A stretch of DNA of 64,000 bases, taken from positions 22,851,374 through 22,915,373 of the forward strand of contig CM045762.1 of the NCBI GenBank assembly GCA_025200525.1. Reading direction: 5' to 3'. Position 1 is the stretch's first letter, and every line of letters begins with the position of its first letter. A model generated the notes under the pieces. The model saw only the letters and a program-made list of their open reading frames with translations. It searched no databases and had not been told where the DNA came from. The stretch is from Camellia lanceoleosa. Lineage: Eukaryota; Streptophyta; Magnoliopsida; Ericales; Theaceae. Shown here piece by piece: positions 43,936-53,324 of the stretch. Both the position numbers and the translations under genes were made by a program.

Positions 43936-45875
43936 TCACTCGTCGGTATCGGATTCAAGCGGCTCAACATCCACCTGCTCATAAGGAATTGGCAAATCCA
44001 ATGTAACCTCAGCGGCGGCAAGGGCTTTGAGCCACCCATGCTTGAACCCGCGATTCTCAAATTTGGCCACTTCTTCAACATACTCCGACAAAGCGGCGCC
44101 TCTCCCTGCCTCAAAGGCCTCCGATTCGGCTTTCTCGCGGGTCGCCTTAAGCTCGTCTAATTGAGCCTCCGCTTCAGCAAGCGCTTTCTGGGAAAGCTTG
44201 AGCGATTCCTCGCTCATATTTGCCCTGCCTTCTGCATCACGGTCTGAAAGGCGACTCGAACCCTCTCTTTCTCCGCTTCGGCTCGCGCGCTCTCCATCTC
44301 TGCCCTCATAATTTCGAATTCCGCCCTACTTCTCTGACCCTGCAGCTCTGTTTGCAAATGGTCAATTCGCCCGAGAGCATCACGGAGGCGGCGACCCAAG
44401 TCGGCGACCCTTCCGATCGTCTGCAAGACAATTCGGTGTAATTAGACGCCGTTAAACAAACAACAAGGAAACGAAGCCGACTTACCAGGAGCGCCGATTG
44501 AGCAGTTAAGGCAACTGCCATGACATCAGGCACGGCACCGAAAGCTTTCTTTGTCGGTGGCAAGGAAATTGAAGCCGCCAGGCTAAGAGCGACGGCCGGA
44601 TCCTCGCTAGCCGAAGCATCGGATAAAATCGGCGTGCCCCTGATCTTCGGCTGAATAACGAACGGAGCCACCGCGACCGGTTCTTCAAGTCGAGGCCGTT
44701 TACTAGCAGGGCCAGCTTCCGAAGTCGCTTCTCCTGCGGCATCGCGTTTTTGGCCTTGCTCCGAAATTAGCTGCACCTGATCGGCCTTTTTCTCGCCCTC
44801 CTTATCGCCAGCGGACACAGCAGCCTCAACCGTGCCCTCAGAAACGGCTACAAATGGCTTGATCAAGCTAGGATTGGATTCGGCACATTCAGTCTTCTGT
44901 CGGGCGGCCCAGGGCCCGGCATTTCTTTTGCGCGCCATCTGCGTTAAGCTCTCTTCGCCATATCCTCGGAAAAATCGCTGGTAGATCCCCAAGTTCGCAA
45001 AAATATCCCCGCACAAATCACTCGTCCTGAGGTAGATGGTTGAGGGGCCTCGGATGCCGAGCGTACGGTCTCGCCGCCCTCGACCCCTTCGCCAGATCCT
45101 GCAGTCGGATCGGCGATCACTTCTCTGATGCGCTCCGCGTCTTCCCCCGAATCAGAAGCTGCAAGACCGATCTGCCGAAGATTTCTGAAGCTGGGAAAGA
45201 TAAGGGCCGAGAGCTGTTGATCGCCCAATGGAATCGGAATATTATCTGCAGCCGAAAAAGTGGTGTAGGTGGGTTCGTACCGAAGAAGGATATGGGCGGC
45301 CCTCCCCTGTTTTTGTACGTTTGGACGGCCGAAATACGTCAATGCAGTCTTAATTTCCCCAAGAACTGCGTCATCAACCGAATTCAGAATTTTCTTCAAC
45401 CTATTACCTGCGGAAGATAGAAAGCGATCTAAGAAAAGGAGGCCGAATAAGGAATAGGCCAACAAATATGAGACATTGCGTGTCAACCTGGTTCACCCTT
45501 ATGCCTGGGAATAGGGTCCAGGCGATCCTCCCCCTCGGCGAACTCCCAATTACCTCGGACGTTGACCATCACGTCGTCAACTCGCTTACCAGAGCTGGCA
45601 AGCATAGTCACTAAATGATGGTCAGTATCTTTGGCCCTGAGAAAATATCGCCCCAGCCGACCAGAGGACTTGGCTAAGGCGTAACAATGCCGAATGGCCG
45701 GAATCCCAAGGTTAATACTAAGGCGTTGATTCAACTCCACAACCCCCATGATGATTCGAAAGAAATTTACATTGGGTTGAGAAGGAATCAAACCCGATGA
45801 GGAGAACGGCCCTGAGAAGTGGGTGTAAGGGGAAGTGAACGCCACCCTCCGCAATGGACAAAAGAGGGAATACAA
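43936..45875 (-). pseudogene. Antisense frame group 2 of Tat derivative
   Basis: Minus-strand frames 45875-45483, 45486-44944, 44941 to about 44500, 44426-44214 and 44217-43936 read as one protein-like series. Near the start: VVELNQRLSINLGIPAIRHC and YFLRAKDTDHHLVT. Middle: low-complexity Ala/Glu/Pro region with ARKRNAGPWAARQKT and KRPRLEEPVA (nuclear-signal-like). End: coiled coil (AEMESARAEAEKERVRVAFQ) and KFENRGFKHGWLKALAAAEV, acidic C-terminus. The chain resembles plant transposase-associated antisense ORFs of Tat elements; short gaps may be introns. The role is not known. Confidence 0.65.
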
Positions 45876-46369
45876 CCGTGTTCTGGTCTTCCCTCTCCAT
45901 GTCTACACCGTTGCCCGTGACAAGGGAACCATGAACGTCGTCAGGAATGGAAAAATGCTTAGGAAGCGAGATGCGATCCTCGGAGGAGGTCTTTCAAGTG
46001 TTTTGCCATTCTAGTGGAACCAAGTATTCACGAGGCTAAAAATAGCAGTAGAAAATAGGGTTACGATGAAGGAGAAGAAGACTTACAAAAAGCGGATGAG
46101 ACAAAGGAAGGCGGGGAAGAGGTTGCAGAAAACTCGTGCCACAGAGGGATATGCCCTGGCGATCCAAAAACCTCAGGAGACCGACGAAATATGAATTCGA
46201 AAGGACTAAAGATGCAAATCACAATAAATGGTGAGATATACGAGTAGAGCGGGAAAATGTAATAATGAGTAAAAAAGGCGTGCGCCTCGACGATTGAGAC
46301 ACGCAAAGCCGCCCAATGATAAACTTTTTTCGAATTCCGAGCCAAACACGCCGATTTAACTGCCGGTTA
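45876..46369. other. Region between antisense start and polypurine tract
   Basis: About 0.5 kb; minus-strand frames here (46345-46061) are probably 5' leader of the antisense unit. No promoter could be identified. Confidence 0.45.
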
Positions 46370-46391
46370 AATAGGGGGTTCGGGGGGCAAT
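46370..46391 (+). other. Polypurine tract of Tat derivative
   Basis: TAGGGGGTTCGGGGGGCAAT directly before the 3' LTR start TGTGGGAGCC. Confidence 0.75.
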
Positions 46392-46789
46392 TGTGGGAGC
46401 CGATAATTAAAGGGGAGAAGTCCGACACATGAGAGTCGGTGTTAAACGGCTCCATTCTGCTCTGCCGAGACGCCGAGTAGGACTCTCGGGCCGAGTATAC
46501 TGGAAAAAGCACGTCAGGATAAATAAAAGAATAAATAAACGATTTAAAAGTAGACTCTTGCCCCGAGGCTGGAAAATGGCTATAAATACAAGAGATTCAG
46601 ATTTATAAAGGTATGTAAGAATTACTTCTAGAGACTTAGCAAGCAAGCTTTCTTGAGAGGAACTGACTTGTCCGTCGGAGTGCTAATTCCGGCACCCCCG
46701 ACCGGAGTTTGTATTTTTGCAGGTGACTAGCAGAGGCTCATTGGCGTCTTCCGGGATCTGAAGAGTATTTCCAAACCACATTCACCACA
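46392..46789 (+). repeat. 3' LTR of Tat derivative
   Basis: 398 bases matching 36203-36605, ends TTCACCACA, followed by CACAT. TATA-like CTATAAATAC at 46580-46589. Confidence 0.94.
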
Positions 46790-46969
46790 CACATGTACTC
46801 ATAGATTAACATCCTTTCTTCTCCTTGAATACAGCATCCAAGAAGCCTGACAAGGTTCCTATGTTGAAGTTTGGCAATTGAGGTAACTTCTTTCTTGAAC
46901 TTCTAGACCTTGTCTCGAACCTTTTGACAGCCCTTTCACTGCTATTTCTTGTTCCATAGACAATTTGCC
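46790..46969 (-). pseudogene. Gene 2 exon: kinase subdomains II-V, cut
   Basis: After ctacag the minus strand reads [20 protein letters not shown], then after one frame change [20 protein letters not shown] and [16 protein letters not shown], ending in the CACAT duplication. The ATP-anchoring Lys is present, but the next residue, usually Arg, is Gly. Confidence 0.94.
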
Positions 46970-47049
46970 CTGTAGGTGTCATATATAAGGTGCACAACAA
47001 TACAATATGATCTATTCTTAACTACACGACTGAATATATCATATCTTAC

Positions 47050-47190
47050 CTTATAAACAGGACCAAAGCCACCTTCTCCAATCGTATTTGCATTGGAGAA
47101 GTTGCTTGTAGTAGCAGCAATAGTTGTGAAATCAAATAAAGGTAATTCTAAGCTTTCTTTCTTCCCGTTTACAACTGTTAACACGGCTAG
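47050..47190 (-). pseudogene. Gene 2 exon: kinase start
   Basis: Minus strand reads [20 protein letters not shown], then [20 protein letters not shown] and K, donor AAG/gtaaga. The glycine-rich loop is intact, unlike gene 1. The exon 5' edge is uncertain. Confidence 0.92.
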
Positions 47191-47321
47191 TCGGGTTAAC
47201 CTTTTTTTTTTTTTGGAAAATTCCTTATACATGATTTTTATGTAATAGTTTAATGCTTGGGATCTATGATTTAACTCAGAAACGATTATTAGAAGAATAT
47301 TTAGTGGATAAGAATGCTTAC

Positions 47322-47400
47322 CTCTTCTCTTTGCTTTTATCTTCATTATTATGCACCTACATACTGTGCCCAAGGTAAGTATTCCTAAAGTTCGATAGCG
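47322..47400 (-). pseudogene. Gene 2 exon: juxtamembrane segment
   Basis: Minus strand reads [17 protein letters not shown] up to donor GAG/gtaagc. The charged end fits the cytoplasmic side of the membrane helix; the hydrophobic part upstream is poorly preserved, so the exon start is not placed. Confidence 0.65.
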
Positions 47401-47590
47401 AGAAGATCTTCACAAGTCTTTTCTTATTATTTGAATCATGAATTGAATCAAACAGAATATCAAGAACCAAGTACTAGGTAAATTCAAACATAGAATACCA
47501 AAACGATTCGCATTCCAAGTAACGAAATTTGAAGTATTGAGGAGTTTAGAAGGTTAAGAGAAACACGGTAGATCATAGCCATGCACTAAC

Positions 47591-47956
47591 CTATTCTTTG
47601 GCAAGCGTATGTAGATATCTTGGTCACTATTGTCTTGGAAGCTCTCCCGGGTATCAATCAGATCCCCAAACCACATCAAACAACCACTGCCACCTCCGCT
47701 AATGTTTGAATTAGCATAAGCTATACAAGAACAGTTCTTCAAACACTCCTCACATTCCTTGATGCTCATACCTATGTTTAACCAAAACTCCAACAGGTCA
47801 GGCAACTTAACCTGTACAACCTTCACAAACCCTTCTCCATTCTGGCAATCTAATAGCACACTTCTTGCGCATTCACTGGACCAATCAAGAACATCCCATT
47901 CTTGTTGGGATTTTGGAATGAACCCCTTCAAACACTCGCACAACGGTGATTTGTAG
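47591..47956 (-). pseudogene. Gene 2 exon 1, 3' part: EGF-like end and PAN domain
   Basis: Minus strand reads KSPLCECLKGFIPKSQQEWD, then SIKECEECLKNCSCIAYANS and GCLMWFGDLIDTRESF, ending YIRLPKN at donor AG/gttagt. Cys spacing matches the PAN/apple domain of SRLKs. It joins in frame to 52455 across the copia element (ICRTY then KSPL). Confidence 0.95.
47952..47956 (+). repeat. Target site duplication TGTAG, left copy
   Basis: TGTAG precedes CATTAGGACCC and follows GGATTTTCA at 52455-52459. Confidence 0.88.
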
Positions 47957-48880
47957 CATTAGGACCCTTTGTTGTCAAATTCCGTGGATCTAAAACCAAG
48001 GTTGTAATGTTATAACTTTCCAGATTTTCCAATTTTGGTCTCCCCGCTCGAGCGGGAAAGTGACACTCTAGCGGGGATTACAAGGTCACAGTATCTCTGC
48101 TTCGCCTGAAAAAGTACTGGATGGTGTGATTCGACGCTCGAGCGTGGAAACTTCCGCTCGAGTGTGAAGCCTATATGAATCACACAATTTTGAAGCCTCG
48201 CCGGCGGGCATTCCCACGCCGAAGGACTGCTGAACACAGATTCTAGAATTCGCATGTTGGGTCTGTTTTAGGATTACTTCTCCTAGATCTTGTTTAAGGT
48301 TTTCTAAGGTTTTGTTTGAGATTTTCTTCTGGAGATTTTTGAGAGTTTTCCTTGATGTTTTGAGAGAGTTCTTCACTCATGATCTAAGATTCATACATCA
48401 AGGTGTTTTGATACTTTAAATTCAAGAGAGAGTTATCTTCGGTGGATTCCGAAGATTCAAACGTATAGTTTCAAAAGGCGTTTGATTCTGTACGTAGTCG
48501 TTAATTCGACAAGTGAAGATTGTGGATTCAACTTCAGGATTGATTAGTTCCGAGACGAAGGCGTGGTGAAAGAGTTACAGAAGATTCGAAGGCAAATTGA
48601 CTGAGTTGGGTAATTTGTGTATTATCTTTGTAATCTTTCTTCCTTCAGTATTGGATTGATTAGTGGCGTTTCACCCGTGGTTTTTTATTACAATTGAAGG
48701 TTCTTTAATTGTGATTTTTTCCGTGTAAAAAATTGTTTGTGTCGATTTATTGTTTATTCCGAAAAACGAACAATCTAAATCACTTTCGTAAGTGCTTGTT
48801 GATTTAGATTGTGTGTTTTGGATTATTGGGATTTGGAATATTTTAATCTTGATCTAATCATAAATCACTTAGGATTTTCA
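47957..48880 (+). repeat. 5' LTR of copia element
   Basis: Right edge is set by the primer site after GGATTTTCA. Left edge is set by the target duplication; the LTR begins CATTAGGACCC rather than TG, so its first bases are mutated or the edge is off by a few bases. CGCTCGAGCG palindromes lie at 48045-48165. Confidence 0.82.
48045..48165. repeat. CGCTCGAGCG palindromes in copia LTR
   Basis: CCGCTCGAGCGG, CGCTCGAGCG and a CCGCTCGAGTG variant within 120 bases, preceded by AAAAAGTACTGGATGG, which resembles AAAAGTACTGGTTAGG at the similar cluster 28865-28893 in the solo LTR. Confidence 0.88.
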
Positions 48881-48881
48881 A

Positions 48882-48895
48882 TTGATATCAGAGCG
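48882..48895 (+). other. Primer-binding site of copia element
   Basis: TTGATATCAGAGCG, a one-base variant of the initiator-Met tRNA primer motif TGGTATCAGAGC, one base after the LTR. Confidence 0.88.
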
Positions 48896-48938
48896 GGTCA
48901 CTCTTTGTTTTATCAAAACTATAGGAGTGTGATTTTGT

Positions 48939-49995
48939 GTGACTAGTATTATGGATTCTATTCGTGAAGGTAACTCGACTCATAGACCTCCTTTACTCGA
49001 CGGTACAAACTATTATTATTGGAAAGCTCGTATGAGAGCGTTTTTAAAATCCATCGATGAGAAAGTTTGGCACTGTGTGATCTATGGGTGGAGTGAACCT
49101 ATTGTCACCATTGATGGTGTAGATATTCTTAAACCCCTTGATAAATAGGACACAATTGATTACCAAAACTCGAGTTGGAATAGTAAGGCTCTCAATTCCC
49201 TGTTTTGCTCCGTCACACCTGAACGTGTGAGGTAGCAAAAGAGGCTTGGGACATTCTTGAAACGATTCACGAAGGTACTACCTCTGTCAAAAGGTCAAAA
49301 CTTCAACGTCTCACCTCCGCCTTTGAAACCCTTTTTATGCGGGATGATGAGACGTTTGATGATTTCTATGCAAAACTTAGTGATATCGTGAATTCCTATT
49401 TCACACTCGGTGAAAAAATCTTGGAAGCTAAAGTTGTTGGAAAAATTTTGAGGTCCCTTCCCGAGAGGTTCCAATCAAAAGTGACAGCCATTGAGGAGGC
49501 TCAGAATGTTGATACCCTCAAGCTTGATCAATTGGTTGGAAACTTGTAGACTTATGAAGCCCACCAGATTTCAAAGAAAAAACAAAAAGATAGTGTGGCT
49601 TTCGCTAGTACTCATGAGACTGCAAAAACTCTGGAGACTGAATTTGATTTAGAGTCTGAGATGACGGCTATGCTTACAAAACAGTTTAAAAAATTTTTGA
49701 AGAAAAAGAAGCCTAATTTCAGAGACCCTATTTCAAAAGACAAGAGTAATGAAAAACCCAAAACTTTTCCACCAAAATTTGCTCAAAAAACTGAAAAAAA
49801 GATTGTAAAGGGACAAGGGGTCAAGTGCTATGAATGTCAAGGGTTTGGTCATATTGCCCTTGAATGCCCTTCAAAAAAGAATCGAAAGAAAGTTTACACT
49901 GTGACTTGGGATGATGAGAGCGGGTCGGAGCAAGAACTCGAAGAACCTAAATCCGGTGAAGACGGGGATAGTGCTTTCATGGCATTTTGGGCCAC
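48939..49995 (+). pseudogene. Copia gag, first module and zinc knuckle
   Basis: Frame 48939-49148 reads PPLLDGTNYYYWKARMRAFL, the conserved start of copia gag, then a TAG. After decayed sequence the frame 49337-49549 gives MRDDETFDDFYAKLSDIVNS and ILRSLPERFQSKVTAIEEA, the UBN2-type core. Past another TAG the frame opening at 49595 carries a basic Lys stretch and the knuckle CYECQGFGHIALEC. Gag packages element RNA. Stops and a frame change make it non-functional. Confidence 0.92.
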
Positions 49996-50330
49996 TTTTT
50001 CTCAACCTCTTCCAAAGCCATCGGAATTAGCTCGTGGTCAGAATGTGCATCATGCTCCCACCTTTGATGGGACTAACTACCTGTATTGGAAAATCAGAAT
50101 GAGGGCTTTTCTGAGAGCTTTTGAACCAGAAGGTTGGCAAGCCATTGAAGAAGATACAGAAAGTGCAGACAATCTGGGCAATCAGAGAGCCCTGATGACT
50201 ATTCGTGGAGCAATTTCCTATGAAGAACAACAACGAGTTGTTCACTACACAAAGGCTAAAGATGCATGGGAAATTCTGAGCCAATTCCATGAAAGAGAAG
50301 ATTCACCTTCACCACCATCCAGCAACTTCC
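49996..50330 (+). pseudogene. Second gag N-terminal module inside copia gag
   Basis: In the same frame as the zinc knuckle and after DSAFMAFWATFS, the sequence reads APTFDGTNYLYWKIRMRAFL, RALMTIRGAISYEEQQRVVH and KAKDAWEILSQFHE. This is again the N-terminal copia gag domain, but it differs strongly from the first module, so it is not a simple duplication. After it the SIRE-type acidic/coiled-coil region resumes (frame 50431-51189). Gain from another element or the host is inference. Confidence 0.8.
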
Positions 50331-51189
50331 CTGCCTTGGTTGCTAGATTGGATGAAGTTAAGAGGATGATGAAATATCTGAAGACAATGATGAGATCAAT
50401 GGCGATGAACTACAACAAGCTTACGAAAAGTTGTATGAGGAATCTCTAAATTTGTCCAAAATCAACGACAAACTCTCTCTCAAGCTCAAAACATGTGAGA
50501 GTGAGAATGTCAGACTAAAAGGAGAACTTGTAGCAGCAAAACAGAATGTCATCAAGATCTCAAGTGACAGGCAAGACTTATGTGGAAAACTTCTATCCTG
50601 TGAAACTGAAAGGAATGAACTTCTGAAAGTGTATTCCACATATGAAGAAAAGCTTGAAAGCTTTGAGATGTCACAAGCTGCATTGGAAGAGATAGTCTGT
50701 CAGAAAGATGAAGAACTTCGTATTGCTAGAGCAACAATCTCCATGTGGAACAAAGGTTCCAAATCTCTAGAAGACATCCTCGAGTCTCAACAAATGGGTT
50801 GTGACAAAAGTGGGCTAGGCTATGGTGCAACAGCTCACAGGGGACAGGCCTCTACCTCACATAACCTGAAGACTCAAGCAAAGGGAAAGTTGAAGGTAGA
50901 CCAGGATGATTCATCTCTTCATCTACCGAAAGTGGGTAAGATCAACAAAAGGGAGGTAAAACCTGTTTTTATTTGTCATCATTGTGGTAGGTATTGCCAC
51001 ATTCGTCCTTATTGCTATAAACTGTTTGGTAAGGTGTCTCAAAAGGGTAGAAATTCGAATATATTTTGGGTTAGGAAACAACCTTACATGTCTAGGCGGA
51101 ATACCAAGATTCATGAGGGTGTTCACAACGCCAAGACATTGACCAAAACCAAAAGGATTTGGGTGAGGAAAGATGTTTTAATTGTTTAG
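50331..51189 (+). pseudogene. Copia gag coiled coil and second CCHC knuckle
   Basis: The frame 50431-51189 contains a predicted-looking coiled coil (SLNLSKINDKLSLKLKTCES, ETERNELLKVYSTYEEKLES), an intervening basic segment and a CCHC-like motif FICHHCGRYCHIRPYCYK. A frame change near 50360-50430 separates it from the second gag module. Coiled-coil gag extensions are known for SIRE-type copia elements. Confidence 0.8.
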
Positions 51190-52271
51190 TTGTTCACACT
51201 GCCTTAAAAGCACATGACTCACACATGTGGTATCTTGATAGTGGCTGCTCTCGTCACATGTCCGGTAACAAATCTTACTTCATCTCTCTTGAAAAATATA
51301 AAGGAGGAATTGTTACCTTTGGAGATGGCGGCACTTCTAGAGTCATTGGTAAGGGTTCTATAAGTGTTGCTAGTCTTCCCAAACTAGATAATGCTCTACT
51401 TGTTCATGGCCTTAAAGCAAATCTTTTGAGCATTAGTCAAATGTGTGATTCCTATCATGAAGTATTGTTTTCTAAAAATAAATGTGAAATTTTGGATAAA
51501 AAGGGAAATACTGTCTTATATGGGGTTCGCACATCTGATAACTGCTATGGGATTGTTACCACTAATGATCTCACTTGTCATTCTGCCATCATAAGTAACA
51601 TTGATTTGTGGCATCAAAGATTAGGTCACATAAATTTCAAAGACCTAACTAAGATAGCCAACAAAGAGCTTGTGAGAGGAGTACCTAAATTGGGTAAGAA
51701 TTTGAGCCATGTGTGTGGACCATGTCAACTTGAAAAGCAAACCCGTGCCCCTCATAAAAAGGTGAACAGCTTTACAACCAAACGTCCTCTTGAATTGGTT
51801 CACATGGATTTAATGGGTCCTACTCGCACTGAAAGCATTGGAGGTAAAAGATATCTTTTTTTAACTGTTGATGATTTTACTCGATTTTCATGGGTAAATT
51901 TTTTATGGAAAAAATCTGATACGTTTGATGCTTTCCAGGCTTTAGTCCTTAAAATCCAAAATGAACAGGGTGTTTCCATTGGGCGTATCATAAGAATCCG
52001 AACTGATCATGGTCGTGAATTTGAAAAAAGTTCGTTTTCGAATTTTTGTGATATCAATGGAATTAAGCATGAATTTTCTGCATCTATTACTCCACAACAA
52101 AATGGAGTGGTTGAGAGGAAGAACAGAGTTGTTCAAGAAATGGCTAGGGTCATGCTCCTTAGTAAGAGTCTTCCTCCAAAGTTTTGGGCCGAAGCCCTAA
52201 ATACTGCTGTTTATGTCATAAATCGCGTGTATTTAAGGCCTGGCACTTTACAAACTCCATATGAATTGTGA
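51159..52271 (+). pseudogene. Copia protease and integrase, C-terminally deleted
   Basis: Reads MWYLDSGCSRHMSGNKSYF (protease active site D-S-G), gag-pre-integrase with LWHQRLGHINFKDLTKIA and CGPCQLEKQTRAPH (zinc-binding HHCC), and the integrase core: LVHMDLMGPTRTESIGGKRY (first D), IRTDHGREFEKSSF (second D) and TPQQNGVVERKNRVVQEMA (E). It ends TPYEL then TGA where sequence joins the 3' LTR. RT and RNase H are absent. The integrase core itself is uninterrupted for about 370 residues. Confidence 0.94.
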
Positions 52272-52454
52272 AGGTTCTTCAATTGTGGTTTTTTCCACGT
52301 AAAAAATTGTTTGTGTCGATTTATTGTTTATTCCGAAAAACAAACAATCTAAATCACTTTCGTAAGTGCTTGTTGATTTAGATTGTGTGTTTTGGATTAT
52401 TGGGATTTGGAATATTTTAATCTTGATCTAATCACGAATCACTTAGGATTTTCA
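52264..52454 (+). repeat. 3' LTR remnant of copia element
   Basis: Matches the last 186 bases of the 5' LTR (48695-48880) with a handful of differences and ends GGATTTTCA before the target duplication. The junction with integrase lies in the shared bases AATTG..AAGG. Confidence 0.93.
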
Positions 52455-53324
52455 TGTAGGTTCTGCAAATACCATTAGGACCACAATATCCATAACTGTC
52501 GCACAGGTCACATGGAACCGTGAACATAAGATCCCAAGTGTTCTTTTTGTTCAGTATATAGCGTTGAAGCAACCCCGACTCATTTAGTGTTAATCTTGTA
52601 ATGACAGAGCTGTTGTATGGTTCATAGATATATATCAATCTATTGTTGTTGAACTCCAACATTGTTTTAAATGCCGGATTGTTGTACAAGAGAAGATTAA
52701 TGAATGTGAGTTTTACTCCGGACCGGTACTTTTTTATTGATCTCATTCTAAGTACTAGTTGAGGCAACCCAAGATTATCAATTCTGTAAGTAAACTCTCC
52801 CAGAGATGGATCGTCAGCGCTTTTCCATGATATCAAGTACTGATCTAGACTTGTTCTGTTGTTCTCTCCCATCTTCAGTTCAGGTATCCGCATATTGCAC
52901 GGGAAATCAAAGCTCTGCCATAGGAAATCGCTGGGATTTGTTTTACATCCGCCAAAATGTAACAAGATTTCGAATCTAAGAGTCATGCCATCGACTTTCT
53001 TCGACTCTTGACTGGTTAGATGACCAGACAATGCTCTGTGTTCCATTGAGAAGAATCAGTGATCTATTACCACTGATAGTCAAGACTCCTTGTAAACCTG
53101 TTATTGGATTGTTTCGATTGGCAACCCACACAACTGTATCTCGGGTGGCTTTGTACTATATTCCCAAGTACCGGAACTTGGAATGGCCGGGAGAGAAGAA
53201 GCCGTCCCTGAGAGATTGGTTTGAAGCTAAGGTATCACCCGCAATGGAGAATTTCAAGAAGGTTGAGGAAAGTAGTGAAGAAGAAGAAGAAGAAGAAGAA
53301 GAAGAAGAAAGCTTGGCTCTCCAT
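52455..53324 (-). pseudogene. Gene 2 exon 1, 5' part: signal peptide, lectin, S-locus domain
   Basis: The ATG at 53324 starts MESQAFF, a run of Phe coded by a TTC microsatellite, then TTFLNLL. After a frame change: GDTLASNQSLRDG, FFSPGHSKFRYLGI, a TAG in place of the conserved Trp codon, YKATRDTVVWVANRNNPITG and LILLNGTQSIVWSSNQSR (bulb-type lectin). Later frames give FLWQSFDFPCNMRIPELKMG, SLDQYLISWKSADDPSLGEF and PCDLCDSYGYCGPNGICR (S-locus glycoprotein and EGF-like). About a dozen codons usually between SLRDG and FFSPG are missing. The copia element sits after ICRTY. Confidence 0.93.

Larger units (their letters stand above)
36203..46789 (+). mobile_element. Tat-like gypsy derivative lacking RT and integrase
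   Basis: A 10,587-base element with 403/398-base LTRs, the Tat primer site, decayed gag and protease, a 2-kb tandem array of 101-bp units, two groups of antisense frames and a polypurine tract. No RT, RNase H or integrase sequence was seen in any frame. The normal Tat order puts pol between protease and the antisense region, so pol has been lost and the array starts right after the protease remnant. Flanked by CACAT in an SRLK kinase exon. Confidence 0.9.
47957..52454 (+). mobile_element. Ty1/copia (SIRE-like) element, RT deleted
   Basis: Order: 5' LTR, initiator-Met-type primer site, gag with zinc knuckle, a second gag-like module, coiled coil and second knuckle, protease, integrase, then an abrupt join to the last 186-190 bases of the 3' LTR. 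RT, RNase H and most of the 3' LTR are deleted. The protease-before-integrase order and motifs are copia; gag style and coiled coil suggest the SIRE lineage. Flanked by TGTAG within the gene 2 lectin exon. Several stops and frame changes in gag. Confidence 0.92.
35345..53324 (-). pseudogene. G-type lectin S-receptor-like Ser/Thr kinase (gene 2), disrupted
   Basis: Minus-strand exons follow the family order: signal peptide and lectin (53324-52455), end of S-locus domain and PAN (47956-47591), TM/juxtamembrane (about 47400-47322), kinase start (47190-47050), subdomains II-V (46969-46790 then 36202), a fused DFG segment (to about 36070), subdomains VIII-IX (35981-35831) and last exon (35652-35345). 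The receptor would sit in the plasma membrane. It is broken by a Tat derivative and a copia element in coding exons, by a Trp-to-stop change and frameshifts in the lectin domain, and by a deletion that removes the HRD catalytic loop. It is convergent with gene 1 and about 2.3 kb from it. Confidence 0.92.
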
